From NCBI GenBank assembly GCA_021298605.1, contig JAJTDS010000020.1:1-40164 (forward strand): 40,164 nucleotides of DNA, read 5' to 3'. The first letter of the stretch is position 1; each line of letters opens with the position of its first letter. The position numbers were made by a program, and so were the translations under genes. The notes under the pieces are model-generated. The model did not search any database and was not told the DNA's origin. It saw only the letters and a list, made by a program, of their open reading frames with translations. Below, one piece after another: positions 27,054-35,978 of this stretch. The stretch comes from Rickettsiales bacterium (lineage in GTDB: Bacteria > Pseudomonadota > Alphaproteobacteria > Rickettsiales > UBA1997).

Positions 27054-27977
27054 TTACTGTTGATAAATTTTGATAATATTTTCAAGTAATTTTAAAGCTT
27101 CCGCCCTCGGTCTTTGGAAAGTGTTTCTGCCAATGATTGAACCATTTCCACCGCCTTTATGTATTTCAGAAATTTCACTATATATCTCATCTTCGCTTTT
27201 AGCACTTCCACCAGAAAATATGACTATTCTTTTGCCATTAAAAGTAGTTTGCATAATGTGTCTAACTCTTTGTTCTAGGGTTTCGATAGGAATTTTGGTT
27301 TTTTCGTAAACTTTAATTGCATCAAGATTTTCAAGAGCTTGAGTTGGAGGCTTGACTTTAATTATATGGGCACCGGTTAAAGCGGCAATATGTGCTGCAT
27401 ATGCACAAATATCAACAGCGGTTTCACCAACTTTTGACAAATCTCCACCACGAGGATAAGACCAAACAACAACTGCAAGACCATGCGATTTAGCTTCAAG
27501 GGTTAATTCTCTTAGCTCTTCTATCATATCAAAAGCAGCATCAGAAGCTGGGTATATAGTGTAGCCAATTGCAGAACAGCCAAGCCTTAGGGCATCTTTT
27601 ACTGATGCTGTTGTTGCTTGATGTGGAGCTGTTCCACCATTATAAAGAGAGTTAGAGCTGTTAATTTTTAAAATTAATGGAATTGCACCAGCAAAATTAT
27701 CTGCTCCGCATTCTATCATTCCTAGTGGTGCAGCGTAGCCATTTAAACCAGCATCAATTGCAAGTTGAAAGTGATAATAGGGATCGTAAGAATCGGGATT
27801 AACAGCAAAACTTCTGGCTGGACCATGCTCAAAACCTTGATCAACCGGCAATATTACCATTTTTCCAGTTCCAGCTAATTTACCAGTCATTAAAAATTTT
27901 GCTAAATTAGCTTTTGTTCCAGGGTTATCTGATTCATAATAAGATAAGATTTTTTTAACTTGAGGAGTTATATTCAT
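27054..27977 (-). CDS. fbaB: Class I fructose-bisphosphate aldolase (DhnA/FbaB type)
   Basis: A Schiff-base aldolase that interconverts fructose-1,6-bisphosphate with two triose phosphates. MVILPVDQGFEHGPARSF, AAPLGMIECGADNFAG, CSAIGYTIYPASDAAF, VVWSYPRGGDL and HIIKVKPPTQA (with the family lysine) are seen, followed by IVIFSGGSAKSEDEIY and GSIIGRNTFQRP near the phosphate site. The 307 residues match the archaeal/rickettsial type known from Anaplasmataceae. It precedes the carbonic-anhydrase-like gene by 8 bp, and a 110-bp gap upstream separates it from the prepilin gene. Confidence 0.92.
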   Translation of the reverse strand: MNITPQVKKILSYYESDNPGTKANLAKFLMTGKLAGTGKMVILPVDQGFEHGPARSFAVNPDSYDPYYHFQLAIDAGLNGYAAPLGMIECGADNFAGAIPLILKINSSNSLYNGGTAPHQATTASVKDALRLGCSAIGYTIYPASDAAFDMIEELRELTLEAKSHGLAVVVWSYPRGGDLSKVGETAVDICAYAAHIAALTGAHIIKVKPPTQALENLDAIKVYEKTKIPIETLEQRVRHIMQTTFNGKRIVIFSGGSAKSEDEIYSEISEIHKGGGNGSIIGRNTFQRPRAEALKLLENIIKIYQQ

Positions 27978-28087
27978 TTGAAGGTATAAGTTTTATGTGT
28001 TAATTAAAATTAAAGGATACAAAATAAAATATTGTTTTTTTTCTGCAACTAATTTTTGCAATTATTAAAATTTATTTTTTTAATAAT

Positions 28088-29053
28088 TTAAGGACAACTA
28101 GAAATTAAACCCTCTTCCCAAATACCAAAAAATCCACATCTTTTTGTTGGTTTAATAGTATTATTAATTGAACATCCAGTGGTTGCTTGTGCTATTTCGC
28201 CATAGTTCGCCAACGGCCAATTAAAACCACTTATTGTTGTGTTTGTAGCTTGACAAGGTATTAAATTAAATGCAGAAAAATCTTGCACTAATTGATTTCT
28301 AGTTTTATAGAATAATATGTCATCAAAAAAATCGCTATTATTAGAAGTTAAAATAACTAGGTTATTAAAATTAGAAGTTTCTCCAGAAATTAACCCAATA
28401 TCATTTTCCATTTCGTCAATATCGTTTGATCTAATATTTTGTTCGCCAGTTTTACTTGAAAAAGCTCCTAATTTATTGCTCCCATGACTAATTATTGCAA
28501 GAATAGCATCGCTTGTTGAAATTTGATTAGTTCCTCCCATTTTTTCAATTACCGTAATAATCCCTTCATGTTCAGAAATGCCAAAATTTGATTTATTAGC
28601 AAAATTTTTGTCGATCATATAAGTAAATTTACTTTCAAAGCCATCTTCTCCTATTTCTGTTGCAAGTCCCAACTCTTTAACTGGAATTGCACCTATAACG
28701 AGATTTGCATTATCTGAAGATTGATAAACACCACTTCCTGTACAATTTATACCAGCCCCAACTTCTTTTCCATAGTTAGGATCGTTAATTTTATTTTTTA
28801 TTAGTGAGGCGGGGCATGGTATACGACCATTTATTACTAAAAAATTGCCAATTGCTTTGTAAATCTGATTTATTCTGTCATTAGTAACTTTTATTTTATT
28901 GTTAATAATGCTATTTGTTGAAATAGATAATGCAGAAGATGCAAGAATTGATATTATCAACAAAACAATTGATAATTCAATTAAGCTGAAAGCTTTATTT
29001 TGTTTTGTGTTTTTGTGTCTATATTTTAATTTTTTTACTGTTCTACTTTTCAA
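28088..29053 (-). CDS. Type IV prepilin-like protein with N-methylation motif
   Basis: A 321-residue protein with a type III signal segment: a basic leader of about 21 residues, then NKAFSLIELSIVLLII, where prepilin peptidase would cut before the Phe and the Glu at +5 is kept. One hydrophobic helix follows (residues 22-45). The rest is a globular extracytoplasmic domain containing the segment NGRIPCPAS, seen in pilin-like proteins of many alphaproteobacteria, and several cysteines that could form disulfides. No pilus ATPase, peptidase or secretin is nearby. It lies 37 bp after secF on the same strand. Whether it is a pilin, a minor pseudopilin or an unrelated surface protein cannot be settled here. 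Confidence 0.82.
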   Translation of the reverse strand: MKSRTVKKLKYRHKNTKQNKAFSLIELSIVLLIISILASSALSISTNSIINNKIKVTNDRINQIYKAIGNFLVINGRIPCPASLIKNKINDPNYGKEVGAGINCTGSGVYQSSDNANLVIGAIPVKELGLATEIGEDGFESKFTYMIDKNFANKSNFGISEHEGIITVIEKMGGTNQISTSDAILAIISHGSNKLGAFSSKTGEQNIRSNDIDEMENDIGLISGETSNFNNLVILTSNNSDFFDDILFYKTRNQLVQDFSAFNLIPCQATNTTISGFNWPLANYGEIAQATTGCSINNTIKPTKRCGFFGIWEEGLISSCP

Positions 29054-29090
29054 TGAAATGTAAGTTTAGAATGGATTTTTTGTAAATAAA

Positions 29091-30002
29091 TTATTTTGCT
29101 TTACTAGAACGAGGATCAAAATAAAGTAATATTGGAGCGGATATATAAATTGAAGAGTAAGTTCCAATTGCTATTCCAAAAAAAGTTGCAATACTAAAAC
29201 TTCTAAGAGCATCACCGCCAAATATTATTAGTGCAATTAATGAAAACAGAGTTGTTCCAGCAGTTAAAACTGTTCTACTTAATGTTGAGTTGGTACTTGA
29301 ATTTATTAGGTTTTTTAAGCTATTTTTTGGATCTTTTTTGATATTTTCTCTAATTCTATCATAAATTACTACTGAATCATTTATTGAATATCCAATAATT
29401 GTTAAAATTGAGGCTATTGAGGTAAGGTTAAATTCTAGTTGAGTAACTGCAAAAAATCCAATAGTTAATATTGCATCGTGAAGCAAGGCGAATATACCTC
29501 CAACCCCAAATTGCCAATCAAAACGAATCCAGATGTATAACATTATTGAAGCAAATGATAATATAAGGGCTATAATGCCGTTTCTTATAAGTGTTGAACC
29601 AACTTGCGGGCCAACGAAATCTATTTTTCTATATTCAATATCGCTATATTTTTGTGATATTGAGTTTTGTAGCTGTTCTATTAATTCTTGCTGATTTTCA
29701 TTTGATCTTGCAACACGGATTAAAAAATTTTTTTCATCTATATTTTGCACTTGAACATCTTTTGCATGTTGAGAAACAAGGGTTCTTAGCTCTTTTATCT
29801 CTACAATTTGCGATTCTTTTTCAATTTTTACTTCCATTAATATACCACCAGCAAAATCTATGCCTAGGTTTAAGCCTTTTGTGGCAAGGAAAATAAAAGA
29901 AAGAGCCATGCAGATAAGTGATAGCAGAATAGTAGATTTATGTAGTTTCATGAAATCTATTCTGCTATTGCTGAATGCAGTTCTAAAAAATTGCAAAAGC
30001 AT
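29091..30002 (-). CDS. secF: Protein-export membrane protein SecF
   Basis: With SecD this inner membrane protein drives the late steps of Sec export using the proton gradient. The 303 residues carry the first membrane segment, GLNLGIDFAGGILMEV (the SecF G-x-D-F-x-G-G motif), a periplasmic domain, and five further membrane segments from about residue 140, including GYSINDSVVIYDRIREN and LSRTVLTAGTTLFSLI. It is encoded between rpsT and the prepilin gene, 21 bp after rpsT. secD is not in the window. Confidence 0.95.
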   Translation of the reverse strand: MLLQFFRTAFSNSRIDFMKLHKSTILLSLICMALSFIFLATKGLNLGIDFAGGILMEVKIEKESQIVEIKELRTLVSQHAKDVQVQNIDEKNFLIRVARSNENQQELIEQLQNSISQKYSDIEYRKIDFVGPQVGSTLIRNGIIALILSFASIMLYIWIRFDWQFGVGGIFALLHDAILTIGFFAVTQLEFNLTSIASILTIIGYSINDSVVIYDRIRENIKKDPKNSLKNLINSSTNSTLSRTVLTAGTTLFSLIALIIFGGDALRSFSIATFFGIAIGTYSSIYISAPILLYFDPRSSKAK

Positions 30003-30023
30003 AAATATTAAGGATAGAATATT

Positions 30024-30299
30024 TTAGTTTGCAGGGGTTTTGATTTTTTTTATCTGTGCAAATAGACGAGATAGTTTGCGAGAAGCTGTATTTAGGTTAA
30101 ACACTTTTTTAGTAACCCCCCTCATTAATTCTGGTTCAAAATTTTTAAAAGCATCAGTTGCTTCTGTTGCATTTCCAGCTTTTATTGCATCAGTTACTTT
30201 TTTAGCAAAAGTTCTAATACGATTTTTACGAGAATTATTTACTATTTTTTTTCTCTCACTAGAGCGAATTGCCTTCTTAGCTGATTTTGTATTAGCCAT
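30024..30299 (-). CDS. rpsT: 30S ribosomal protein S20
   Basis: Binds 16S rRNA early in 30S assembly. The 91 residues have the expected N-terminus (MANTKSAKKAIRSSERKK) and the typical C-terminal helix (NTASRKLSRLFAQIKK). It starts at ATG 30299. Its leader of about 100 bases is AT-rich and contains AACTTAAATTTAACTT-like repeats, but I see no known regulatory fold. secF follows after 21 bp on the same strand, so the two are probably one transcript. Confidence 0.97.
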   Translation of the reverse strand: MANTKSAKKAIRSSERKKIVNNSRKNRIRTFAKKVTDAIKAGNATEATDAFKNFEPELMRGVTKKVFNLNTASRKLSRLFAQIKKIKTPAN

Positions 30300-30407
30300 T
30301 TTAAATTGAAAAATTTATTGAAATTAAAATTTATATATCCAAATGAATCTATAAATTTACTAAAAACTTAAAAATAAGTTAAATTTAAGTTAAAAATTAA
30401 AAAAATG

Positions 30408-30435
30408 ACGATATTTTTTTTTTTTTAAAAATCAA
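30408..30435 (-). promoter_or_regulatory. Candidate promoter of rpsT-secF
   Basis: On the minus strand TTGATT (30430-30435) and TATCGT (30408-30413) are 16 bp apart, and the spacer is TTT followed by a run of 13 A. TTGATT matches 4 or 5 positions of the -35 consensus and TATCGT matches 4 of the -10. It lies about 110 bp upstream of the rpsT start. In such AT-rich DNA chance matches are frequent, so this remains tentative. Confidence 0.3.
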
Positions 30436-30540
30436 GCACTATTTTTAATTTATTGCTTTATCAAATATATCTTATTATTATTGCGGTTTAAATTTGATGA
30501 TTAAAATAAATAACTCCGCAACTAAATTTAATAAATTAAT

Positions 30541-32568
30541 TTGACTATTAAAAAATTCAAAATTCATTCTAACTTCCGACCAGCTGGAGATCAGCCACAA
30601 GCAATTAAAAAGTTGCTCGAAGGAATAAAAAACAACAAACAAGATCAAGTATTGCTTGGTATTACAGGCTCTGGTAAAACTTTTACAATTGCCAATATAA
30701 TTGAAAAAACTCAAAGACCAGCTTTAATAATGGCTCACAATAAAACATTGGCCGCTCAATTATATGGAGAAATGAAGGAATTCTTTCCAGAAAATCAGAT
30801 TGGTTATTTTGTTTCCTTTTATGATTATTATCAACCAGAGGCATATGTTCCAAAAACAGATACTTATATTGAAAAAGATAGCGCTATAAATGAACAAATT
30901 GACAGATTAAGACATTTTGCAACCAGAACTTTAATTGAAAATCGCGACTCAATTATTATTGCTTCAGTTTCTTGTATATACGGTATAGGCTCACCAGAAT
31001 TTTATAGTTCCGCAGTTATTAGGGTTTCAGTGGGGGGGAAGATTAATCAACAGAAATTTCTCTTACAACTTACCGATCTTCAATATCAAAGAAATGATAC
31101 CAGTTTTGAGAGATGTAGTTTTAGGGTTCAAGGAGATATAGTCGATATTTTTCCTTCTCACTTTGATAGTATAGCTTGGAAAATAAGTTTTTTTGGCGAT
31201 GAAATTGATAATATTTACGAATTTGATCCTCTAACTGGGCAAATAATTAGCAGACTTGAAAATATATCTATTTATCCGTCTTCTCATTATATAACCCCCC
31301 AATCTGTGATGCAGAATGCAGTAAATAAAATAAAAATAGATTTAAATCAGAGAATTGATGAATTTGATAAAAATAACCTTTTAATAGAAAGTCAAAGAAT
31401 AAATCAAAGAACTAGCTACGATATTGAAATGATGGTTGCAACTGGAACCTGTAAAGGAATTGAAAATTACTCCCGCTATCTTACAAATCGACCAAATGGG
31501 GCATCTCCACCAACATTATTTGAATATTTGCCAAATGATGCACTATTATTTGTCGATGAAAGCCATGTTTCAATTCCACAAATTAATGGAATGTATAAGG
31601 GTGATCTTGCTAGAAAAACAACTCTAGTTGAGCATGGCTTTAGATTGCCTAGTGCATTGGATAATAGGCCTCTTAAATTTTCTGAATGGGAGGCTTATAA
31701 ACCTCAAACAATATATGTTTCGGCGACACCAGGTAAATATGAGCTTAATAAAACTGATAATCAAATTATTGAACAAATTATTCGTCCTACTGGATTACTT
31801 GACCCTGTTTGCGAAGTTAGACCAGCTAAAAATCAAGTAGATGATATTATTGGCGAAATAAATAAAACTAAAGATAAAGGTTTTTGCTCTTTAGTTACTA
31901 CTCTTACAAAAAAAATGGCGGAAGATCTTACTGATTATTTAAACGATCTTGATATTAATGTTGTTTATATGCATTCAGATGTTGATACATTGGATAGAAT
32001 AGAGATAATACAAGATTTAAGACTTAAAAAATATGATTGTCTTGTTGGTGTAAATTTATTAAGAGAAGGGTTGGATATTCCAGAATGTGGCTTGGTTGCA
32101 ATTCTTGATGCTGATAAGGAGGGATTTTTGAGAAATGAAACATCTTTAATACAAACAATTGGTAGAGCCGCAAGAAACTCTGAAAGTAAAGTAATACTTT
32201 ATGCTGACAAAGAAACAAATTCAATCAATAAAGCACTTAATGAAAATAATCGCAGAAGAGAAATTCAAATTTCATATAACAAAAAACATAACATTACCCC
32301 AAAAACTACCAATAAGCCAATTGGTTCTGCAATGGCTAATCTTTATGGAAAAAAAGATTCCAATAAAAACAATGATCAAAATAATCAAATAGACAAAGAA
32401 ATTAAAAATGTTTTAAAGAATTTAGATTTTAAAGAACCTCAACAAATAGATAAAAAAATAGAGGAACTGCAAAAATTAATGAGAAAAAAAGCCGACAATC
32501 TTGATTTCGAAGGTGCAACAAAAATAAGAGAGCAAATTAAAAAATTACTACAAAATAAAATAATTTGA
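30541..32568 (+). CDS. uvrB: Excinuclease ABC subunit B
   Basis: The damage-verification helicase of nucleotide excision repair. The 675 residues are complete. Walker A is [14 protein letters not shown], the damage-reading beta hairpin is [18 protein letters not shown], the DEAD-like box is [21 protein letters not shown] and [22 protein letters not shown] follow, and the C-terminal UVR motif binding UvrC is [18 protein letters not shown]. The start must be TTG 30541 ([20 protein letters not shown]). A TAA lies three codons upstream, and no ATG is near. A weak inverted repeat (ATTCTTG/CAAGAAT, 32585-32615) lies downstream but lacks a U-run. Confidence 0.97.
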   Translation: MTIKKFKIHSNFRPAGDQPQAIKKLLEGIKNNKQDQVLLGITGSGKTFTIANIIEKTQRPALIMAHNKTLAAQLYGEMKEFFPENQIGYFVSFYDYYQPEAYVPKTDTYIEKDSAINEQIDRLRHFATRTLIENRDSIIIASVSCIYGIGSPEFYSSAVIRVSVGGKINQQKFLLQLTDLQYQRNDTSFERCSFRVQGDIVDIFPSHFDSIAWKISFFGDEIDNIYEFDPLTGQIISRLENISIYPSSHYITPQSVMQNAVNKIKIDLNQRIDEFDKNNLLIESQRINQRTSYDIEMMVATGTCKGIENYSRYLTNRPNGASPPTLFEYLPNDALLFVDESHVSIPQINGMYKGDLARKTTLVEHGFRLPSALDNRPLKFSEWEAYKPQTIYVSATPGKYELNKTDNQIIEQIIRPTGLLDPVCEVRPAKNQVDDIIGEINKTKDKGFCSLVTTLTKKMAEDLTDYLNDLDINVVYMHSDVDTLDRIEIIQDLRLKKYDCLVGVNLLREGLDIPECGLVAILDADKEGFLRNETSLIQTIGRAARNSESKVILYADKETNSINKALNENNRRREIQISYNKKHNITPKTTNKPIGSAMANLYGKKDSNKNNDQNNQIDKEIKNVLKNLDFKEPQQIDKKIEELQKLMRKKADNLDFEGATKIREQIKKLLQNKII

Positions 32569-32766
32569 ATGTTAAATAAAGAAAATTCTTGATTTAATTT
32601 TAAATTTGCAAGAATATTTAATTTACTATCATTTTCATTTGTGATAAAACCATTAAAAATATCAATTTAATTAACAAGTTAGCTTTCTATTAATTCAAGA
32701 TTGATAATATCAAAACAATTTGTAATTAATAAAAAATCTCTAAAAATAATAAGTGGAGCAAAATCA

Positions 32767-33758
32767 ATGTCAGAAAAAAGATTATCAATTCTAGAATCTA
32801 TTAAACAAAAGTTAAAGAGGTTTGATAACAAACCTTCTGAAAATAAAAGTTTTGAAAAAAACGATTTAGAAGATGATTTTAACTACAATATACAAGAATC
32901 TCCGCAAAAACAACAATTAAGTGAAGATAAAGAAAATTCTCAAAAAGATTATAGCTTAGAAAACATTGAAAAAGAAACCCAAGAAAACCATCAAAATTCA
33001 TCAAATATTGATTTTAACGAAGATGAAATTGAAGATTACGAAGAAGAATTTGATATTGATGACGAAACAATAGAAAAAATCAGAACAATTAAAGGATCTT
33101 ATAATAATTCTAAAAATGAAGATGAAGAAGATTCGTTCAATCTCGAGGAGCTTACTAAAAATGTAAAAATTGATGATGATTTAGAGCCTATAACCATTGA
33201 AGAAGATAAAAAAAATCTTGATTTAGAAGAAAATGAAGAAAACTCTGAAGAAGATAATGATTTTGATTTAGAAGAAAATGAAGAAAATTCTGAAGAAGAT
33301 AATAATCTTGACTTGGATCTAGATGATTTAGAGAGCGAAGAAGAGAAATCTAAGGCAAATAATGAATATGAAAACCTTGATTTAGGGGAAGAAGATTCAG
33401 AAAAAGAAAATGAAGAGGGCAATGATCTTGACTTAGATCTAGATGATTTAGAGAGCGAAGAAGAGAAATCTAAGGCAGAAAATGAAGATGAATCAAATAT
33501 AGAAGAGGTTGAAGAAGACTTTAATTTTGAAGAAAATGAAGAATATTTAGCAGAAGAGAGCAAGGAAAATAAAATAACAGCTACAGAGATAGTTGAAAAT
33601 GAAAAATATGAGAATAAGCAATCCTTGTTAAAACAAGAAGTAATAGATTCAGCTTCTCAATCAATTAATAAATTAAAGATTGGCTTAACAACAATCTTGG
33701 CGAGTTAGTTGAGAAAATAGTTAAAGAAGAAATAAGTAAAATAATTCCACAAAAATAG
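32767..33758 (+). CDS. popZ: PopZ/DUF2497-like acidic polar organiser protein, frameshifted near the 3' end
   Basis: PopZ scaffolds cell-pole proteins in alphaproteobacteria: a short N-terminal helix, a disordered acidic linker and C-terminal oligomerising helices. Here ATG 32767 (MSEKRLSILESIKQKLKR, with GGAG about 12 bases upstream) begins such a helix. An Asp/Glu-rich linker with repeats follows. As written the frame ends at 33708. Shifting by one base near 33680 yields NKLKDWLNNNLGELVEK and KIVKEEISKIIP, the conserved DUF2497 end, with a stop at 33756-33758 just 12 bp before hisD. Adding one G in AAAGATTGG would restore it (330 residues). The match is by motif only. A sequencing error or a real lesion are both possible. 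Confidence 0.72.
33220..33309 (+). repeat. Two tandem 45-bp repeats in the acidic linker of the PopZ-like gene
   Basis: Units at 33220-33264 and 33265-33309 encode DLEENEENSEEDNDF and DLEENEENSEEDNNL. They differ at only a few bases, which implies recent duplication and likely length variation between strains. Confidence 0.85.
33306..33476 (+). repeat. Pair of 51-bp direct repeats, 120 bp apart, in the PopZ-like gene
   Basis: Copies at 33306-33356 and 33426-33476 differ at one base (ACTTGGATCT versus ACTTAGATCT) and encode LDLDLDDLESEEEKSKA twice. The near-perfect DNA identity, not only protein similarity, indicates a recent 120-bp duplication that later diverged between the copies. Confidence 0.85.
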
Positions 33759-33770
33759 CAAGATATAAAA

Positions 33771-35129
33771 ATGTCAAATTCATATCCATTTAAAATTTTT
33801 GCAACCAAAAATATCGCAGAAGATGATCTCTTTAAAGAATTTATTAATAATTCTCAAGAGCAAAATATAAGTGTTTCTAAAGCGGTAATTGATATTATTG
33901 AAAATATAAAAAATAATGGCGATAAATCAATAATAGAATATTGCAATAAATTTGACGATGCTAAATTTGAATCTTCTCAAGATTTTATAGTTAAAAAAGA
34001 AGAAATCAACAAGGCTTACAAAAATATAGATAACAATCTTCTTAACTCATTAAAGCAAGCAAAAAAAAGAATTCTTGCTTATCATAAAAAACAGATGCCA
34101 AAAAACTTATATTATCGCGATAAATCTGGTGTTAAACTTGGAAATATTTGGAAGCCAATTGAAAGAGTTGCTGTTTATGCACCAGGTGGCACCGCTTCCT
34201 ATCCTAGTTCTGTTTTAATGTCTGCAATTCCTGCAATTGTAGCGGGAAGTAAAGATATTGCTCTTTTTACTCCTGCAAAAAAAGGCACAATCAATGATTC
34301 AATTATTGTTGCCGCAGATTTATGCAATATTAAAAATATATTTAAAATTGGTGGAGTACAGGCAATTGCAGGAGCTTGTTATGGAAGCGAAGCGATTAAT
34401 AAATTTGATAAAATTGTTGGTCCGGGTAATAATTTTGTAGCAACGGCAAAAAGAATGCTTTTTGGTAAAATTGGAATTGATATGATAGCTGGTCCAACCG
34501 ATTTAACCATTATAGCCGAATTTCAAGAAGGAAAAAACAATTCAAGCAACTTATGCAATCCAGAATGGGTTGCAATTGATGCCTTGTCGCAATTAGAACA
34601 TGGAGAAAATTCAAAGATATTTATTATCACAAATGAATATAAATTTGCATTAAAAATCGCCGATTCTTTAATTGAAAATGCAAAAAAAATGCCAAGATTT
34701 AGCATCATCGAACAGTCATTAAAAAATTCTGCAATAATAGTTGTTGAAAATATAAATAAGGCTCCAGAAATTGTCAATGTTATTGCTCCAGAACATCTTC
34801 AAATTATTGCCAATAATGCAGAAAAAATTGCTAGTAAAATTAATAATGCAGGGGCGATATTTTTAGGACGATATTCTCCTGAGGCAATTGGAGATTATAT
34901 TGCTGGTCCAAGCCACACATTACCAACCGAAGGAAGTTCAAGATTTTCAAGTGGTTTATCAGTTTTTGATTTTTTAAAAAGAGTTTCACTGATTTCTTGC
35001 AATAAAAATTCATTCAATAAAATTGCTAAATATGGGGTTGAGATAGCTAGGGCAGAGGGTTTGTATGCCCATCAATTAAGTCTAGAAATAAGATTAAATA
35101 AGAAGCAAAATGAAAATCATAAAAGTTAA
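33771..35129 (+). CDS. hisD: Histidinol dehydrogenase
   Basis: Catalyses the last two oxidations of histidine synthesis, L-histidinol to histidine, with zinc and NAD. The 452 residues are slightly longer than average and complete. PIERVAVYAPGGTASYPSSV, FKIGGVQAIAGACYG, DKIVGPGNNFVATAK, GPTDLTIIAE, LSQLEHGENS, IAPEHLQI and YIAGPSHTLPTEG are all family motifs, including the catalytic His pair. It starts 12 bp after the restored PopZ-like stop. Its 3' end overlaps bamD by 20 bp. Histidine synthesis genes are absent from most obligate intracellular Rickettsiales. hisB lies at 36766 but no other his gene is nearby. Confidence 0.95.
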   Translation: MSNSYPFKIFATKNIAEDDLFKEFINNSQEQNISVSKAVIDIIENIKNNGDKSIIEYCNKFDDAKFESSQDFIVKKEEINKAYKNIDNNLLNSLKQAKKRILAYHKKQMPKNLYYRDKSGVKLGNIWKPIERVAVYAPGGTASYPSSVLMSAIPAIVAGSKDIALFTPAKKGTINDSIIVAADLCNIKNIFKIGGVQAIAGACYGSEAINKFDKIVGPGNNFVATAKRMLFGKIGIDMIAGPTDLTIIAEFQEGKNNSSNLCNPEWVAIDALSQLEHGENSKIFIITNEYKFALKIADSLIENAKKMPRFSIIEQSLKNSAIIVVENINKAPEIVNVIAPEHLQIIANNAEKIASKINNAGAIFLGRYSPEAIGDYIAGPSHTLPTEGSSRFSSGLSVFDFLKRVSLISCNKNSFNKIAKYGVEIARAEGLYAHQLSLEIRLNKKQNENHKS

Positions 35130-35862
35130 AATAACAAATTTCACTTTAATTGCTACATTGTTTGTTTTTTGTGGGTGCTCAAAAGACAAGCTTTTAAAAC
35201 AAAAACAGCAAGAGGATTCTCAAAATCCTATAAAAAGATATGAAAAAGCTTTAAAAAATCTCAAAGAAGATAATTATATTATTGCTGGAGAGGAATTTGA
35301 AAAAATTGATGAAGATTTCCCTTTCTCAAAAATTGCTAAAAAGGCAAATATTATGGCGGTTTATTGTTATTACCAAGAAAAAAAATACGATAAAATTATT
35401 GAGATTACTGATAATTTTATGCAAATAAACTCTGGAGATTCAATTAATACTCCTTATATGCTTTATATGAAGGGTATAGTATATTATAATCAAATTTCTG
35501 GACCTTTTTTATCAGAAGATTATGCCAATAAAGCCTCAATTGTATTTCGTGAATTAAGAGCAAGATTTCCAACCAGTATCTATCGACAAGACATTGAAAA
35601 TAAACTAATTAATATTGATGAAAATATTGCGGGTAGAAAAATGAATATCGCTCGTTACCAAATGAAAAACCTAAATATTATTGGTGCAATAAATAATTTT
35701 TTAGAAGTAATTTATTATCATCAATTTAGTAAACAAGTTCCAGAAGCTTATTTTCGTTTAATGGAGATTAACAAAATGATGGGAATAGAATATCCAGAAG
35801 ATATTTCTAAAATTCTATATAAAAATTATCCGCAAAGTTTTTGGAATCATCAAAAGGTTTAA
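35110..35862 (+). CDS. bamD: Outer membrane assembly lipoprotein BamD (ComL)
   Basis: A TPR lipoprotein of the BAM complex that inserts beta-barrels in the outer membrane. The 250 residues begin with a signal sequence ending in the lipobox-like VFCGCSKDK. The following region (NPIKRYEKALKNLKEDNYII, AGEEFEKIDEDFPFSKIAKKA, RFPTSIYRQDI and NFLEVIYYHQFSKQVPEAYF) has the tetratricopeptide pattern of BamD. The ATG lies within the last 20 bases of hisD, in another reading frame, so translation is coupled. Confidence 0.9.
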   Translation: MKIIKVKITNFTLIATLFVFCGCSKDKLLKQKQQEDSQNPIKRYEKALKNLKEDNYIIAGEEFEKIDEDFPFSKIAKKANIMAVYCYYQEKKYDKIIEITDNFMQINSGDSINTPYMLYMKGIVYYNQISGPFLSEDYANKASIVFRELRARFPTSIYRQDIENKLINIDENIAGRKMNIARYQMKNLNIIGAINNFLEVIYYHQFSKQVPEAYFRLMEINKMMGIEYPEDISKILYKNYPQSFWNHQKV

Positions 35863-35885
35863 AAAATTTTAAGTTTAATTTTACA

Positions 35886-35900
35886 TAATAATGATTATAA
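35886..35900. promoter_or_regulatory. Candidate Fur-like box upstream of sodB
   Basis: TAATAATGATTATAA matches the 7-1-7 Fur consensus TGATAATNATTATCA at 12 of 14 defined positions. It lies 79 bp before the sodB start. AT-rich background makes chance matches likely. A near-identical core recurs at 39398-39410, where no gene needs it. Iron control of a Fe superoxide dismutase would be reasonable but is not shown. Confidence 0.2.
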
Positions 35901-35978
35901 AAAAATTATAGACAATTATAAAATAAATTAATTATAAAAATTATTGCAAATAGCAATTAACTATCTTATTTTATCACT

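Noticed and set aside
30040-30309. 89-codon frame antisense to rpsT
   Set aside because: S20 on the minus strand is certain; the opposite frame is a shadow.
32701-32766. Longer N-terminus of the PopZ-like protein starting at TTG 32701
   Set aside because: ATG 32767 has a GGAG site upstream and starts the recognisable helix; the extra 22 residues are Ile/Lys/Asn-rich like noncoding DNA.
33099-33563. Ser-rich 154-codon frame antisense to the PopZ-like gene
   Set aside because: It is the mirror of Asp/Glu codons (GAA/GAT read backwards give TTC/ATC and TCT/TCA); no start signal or family match.
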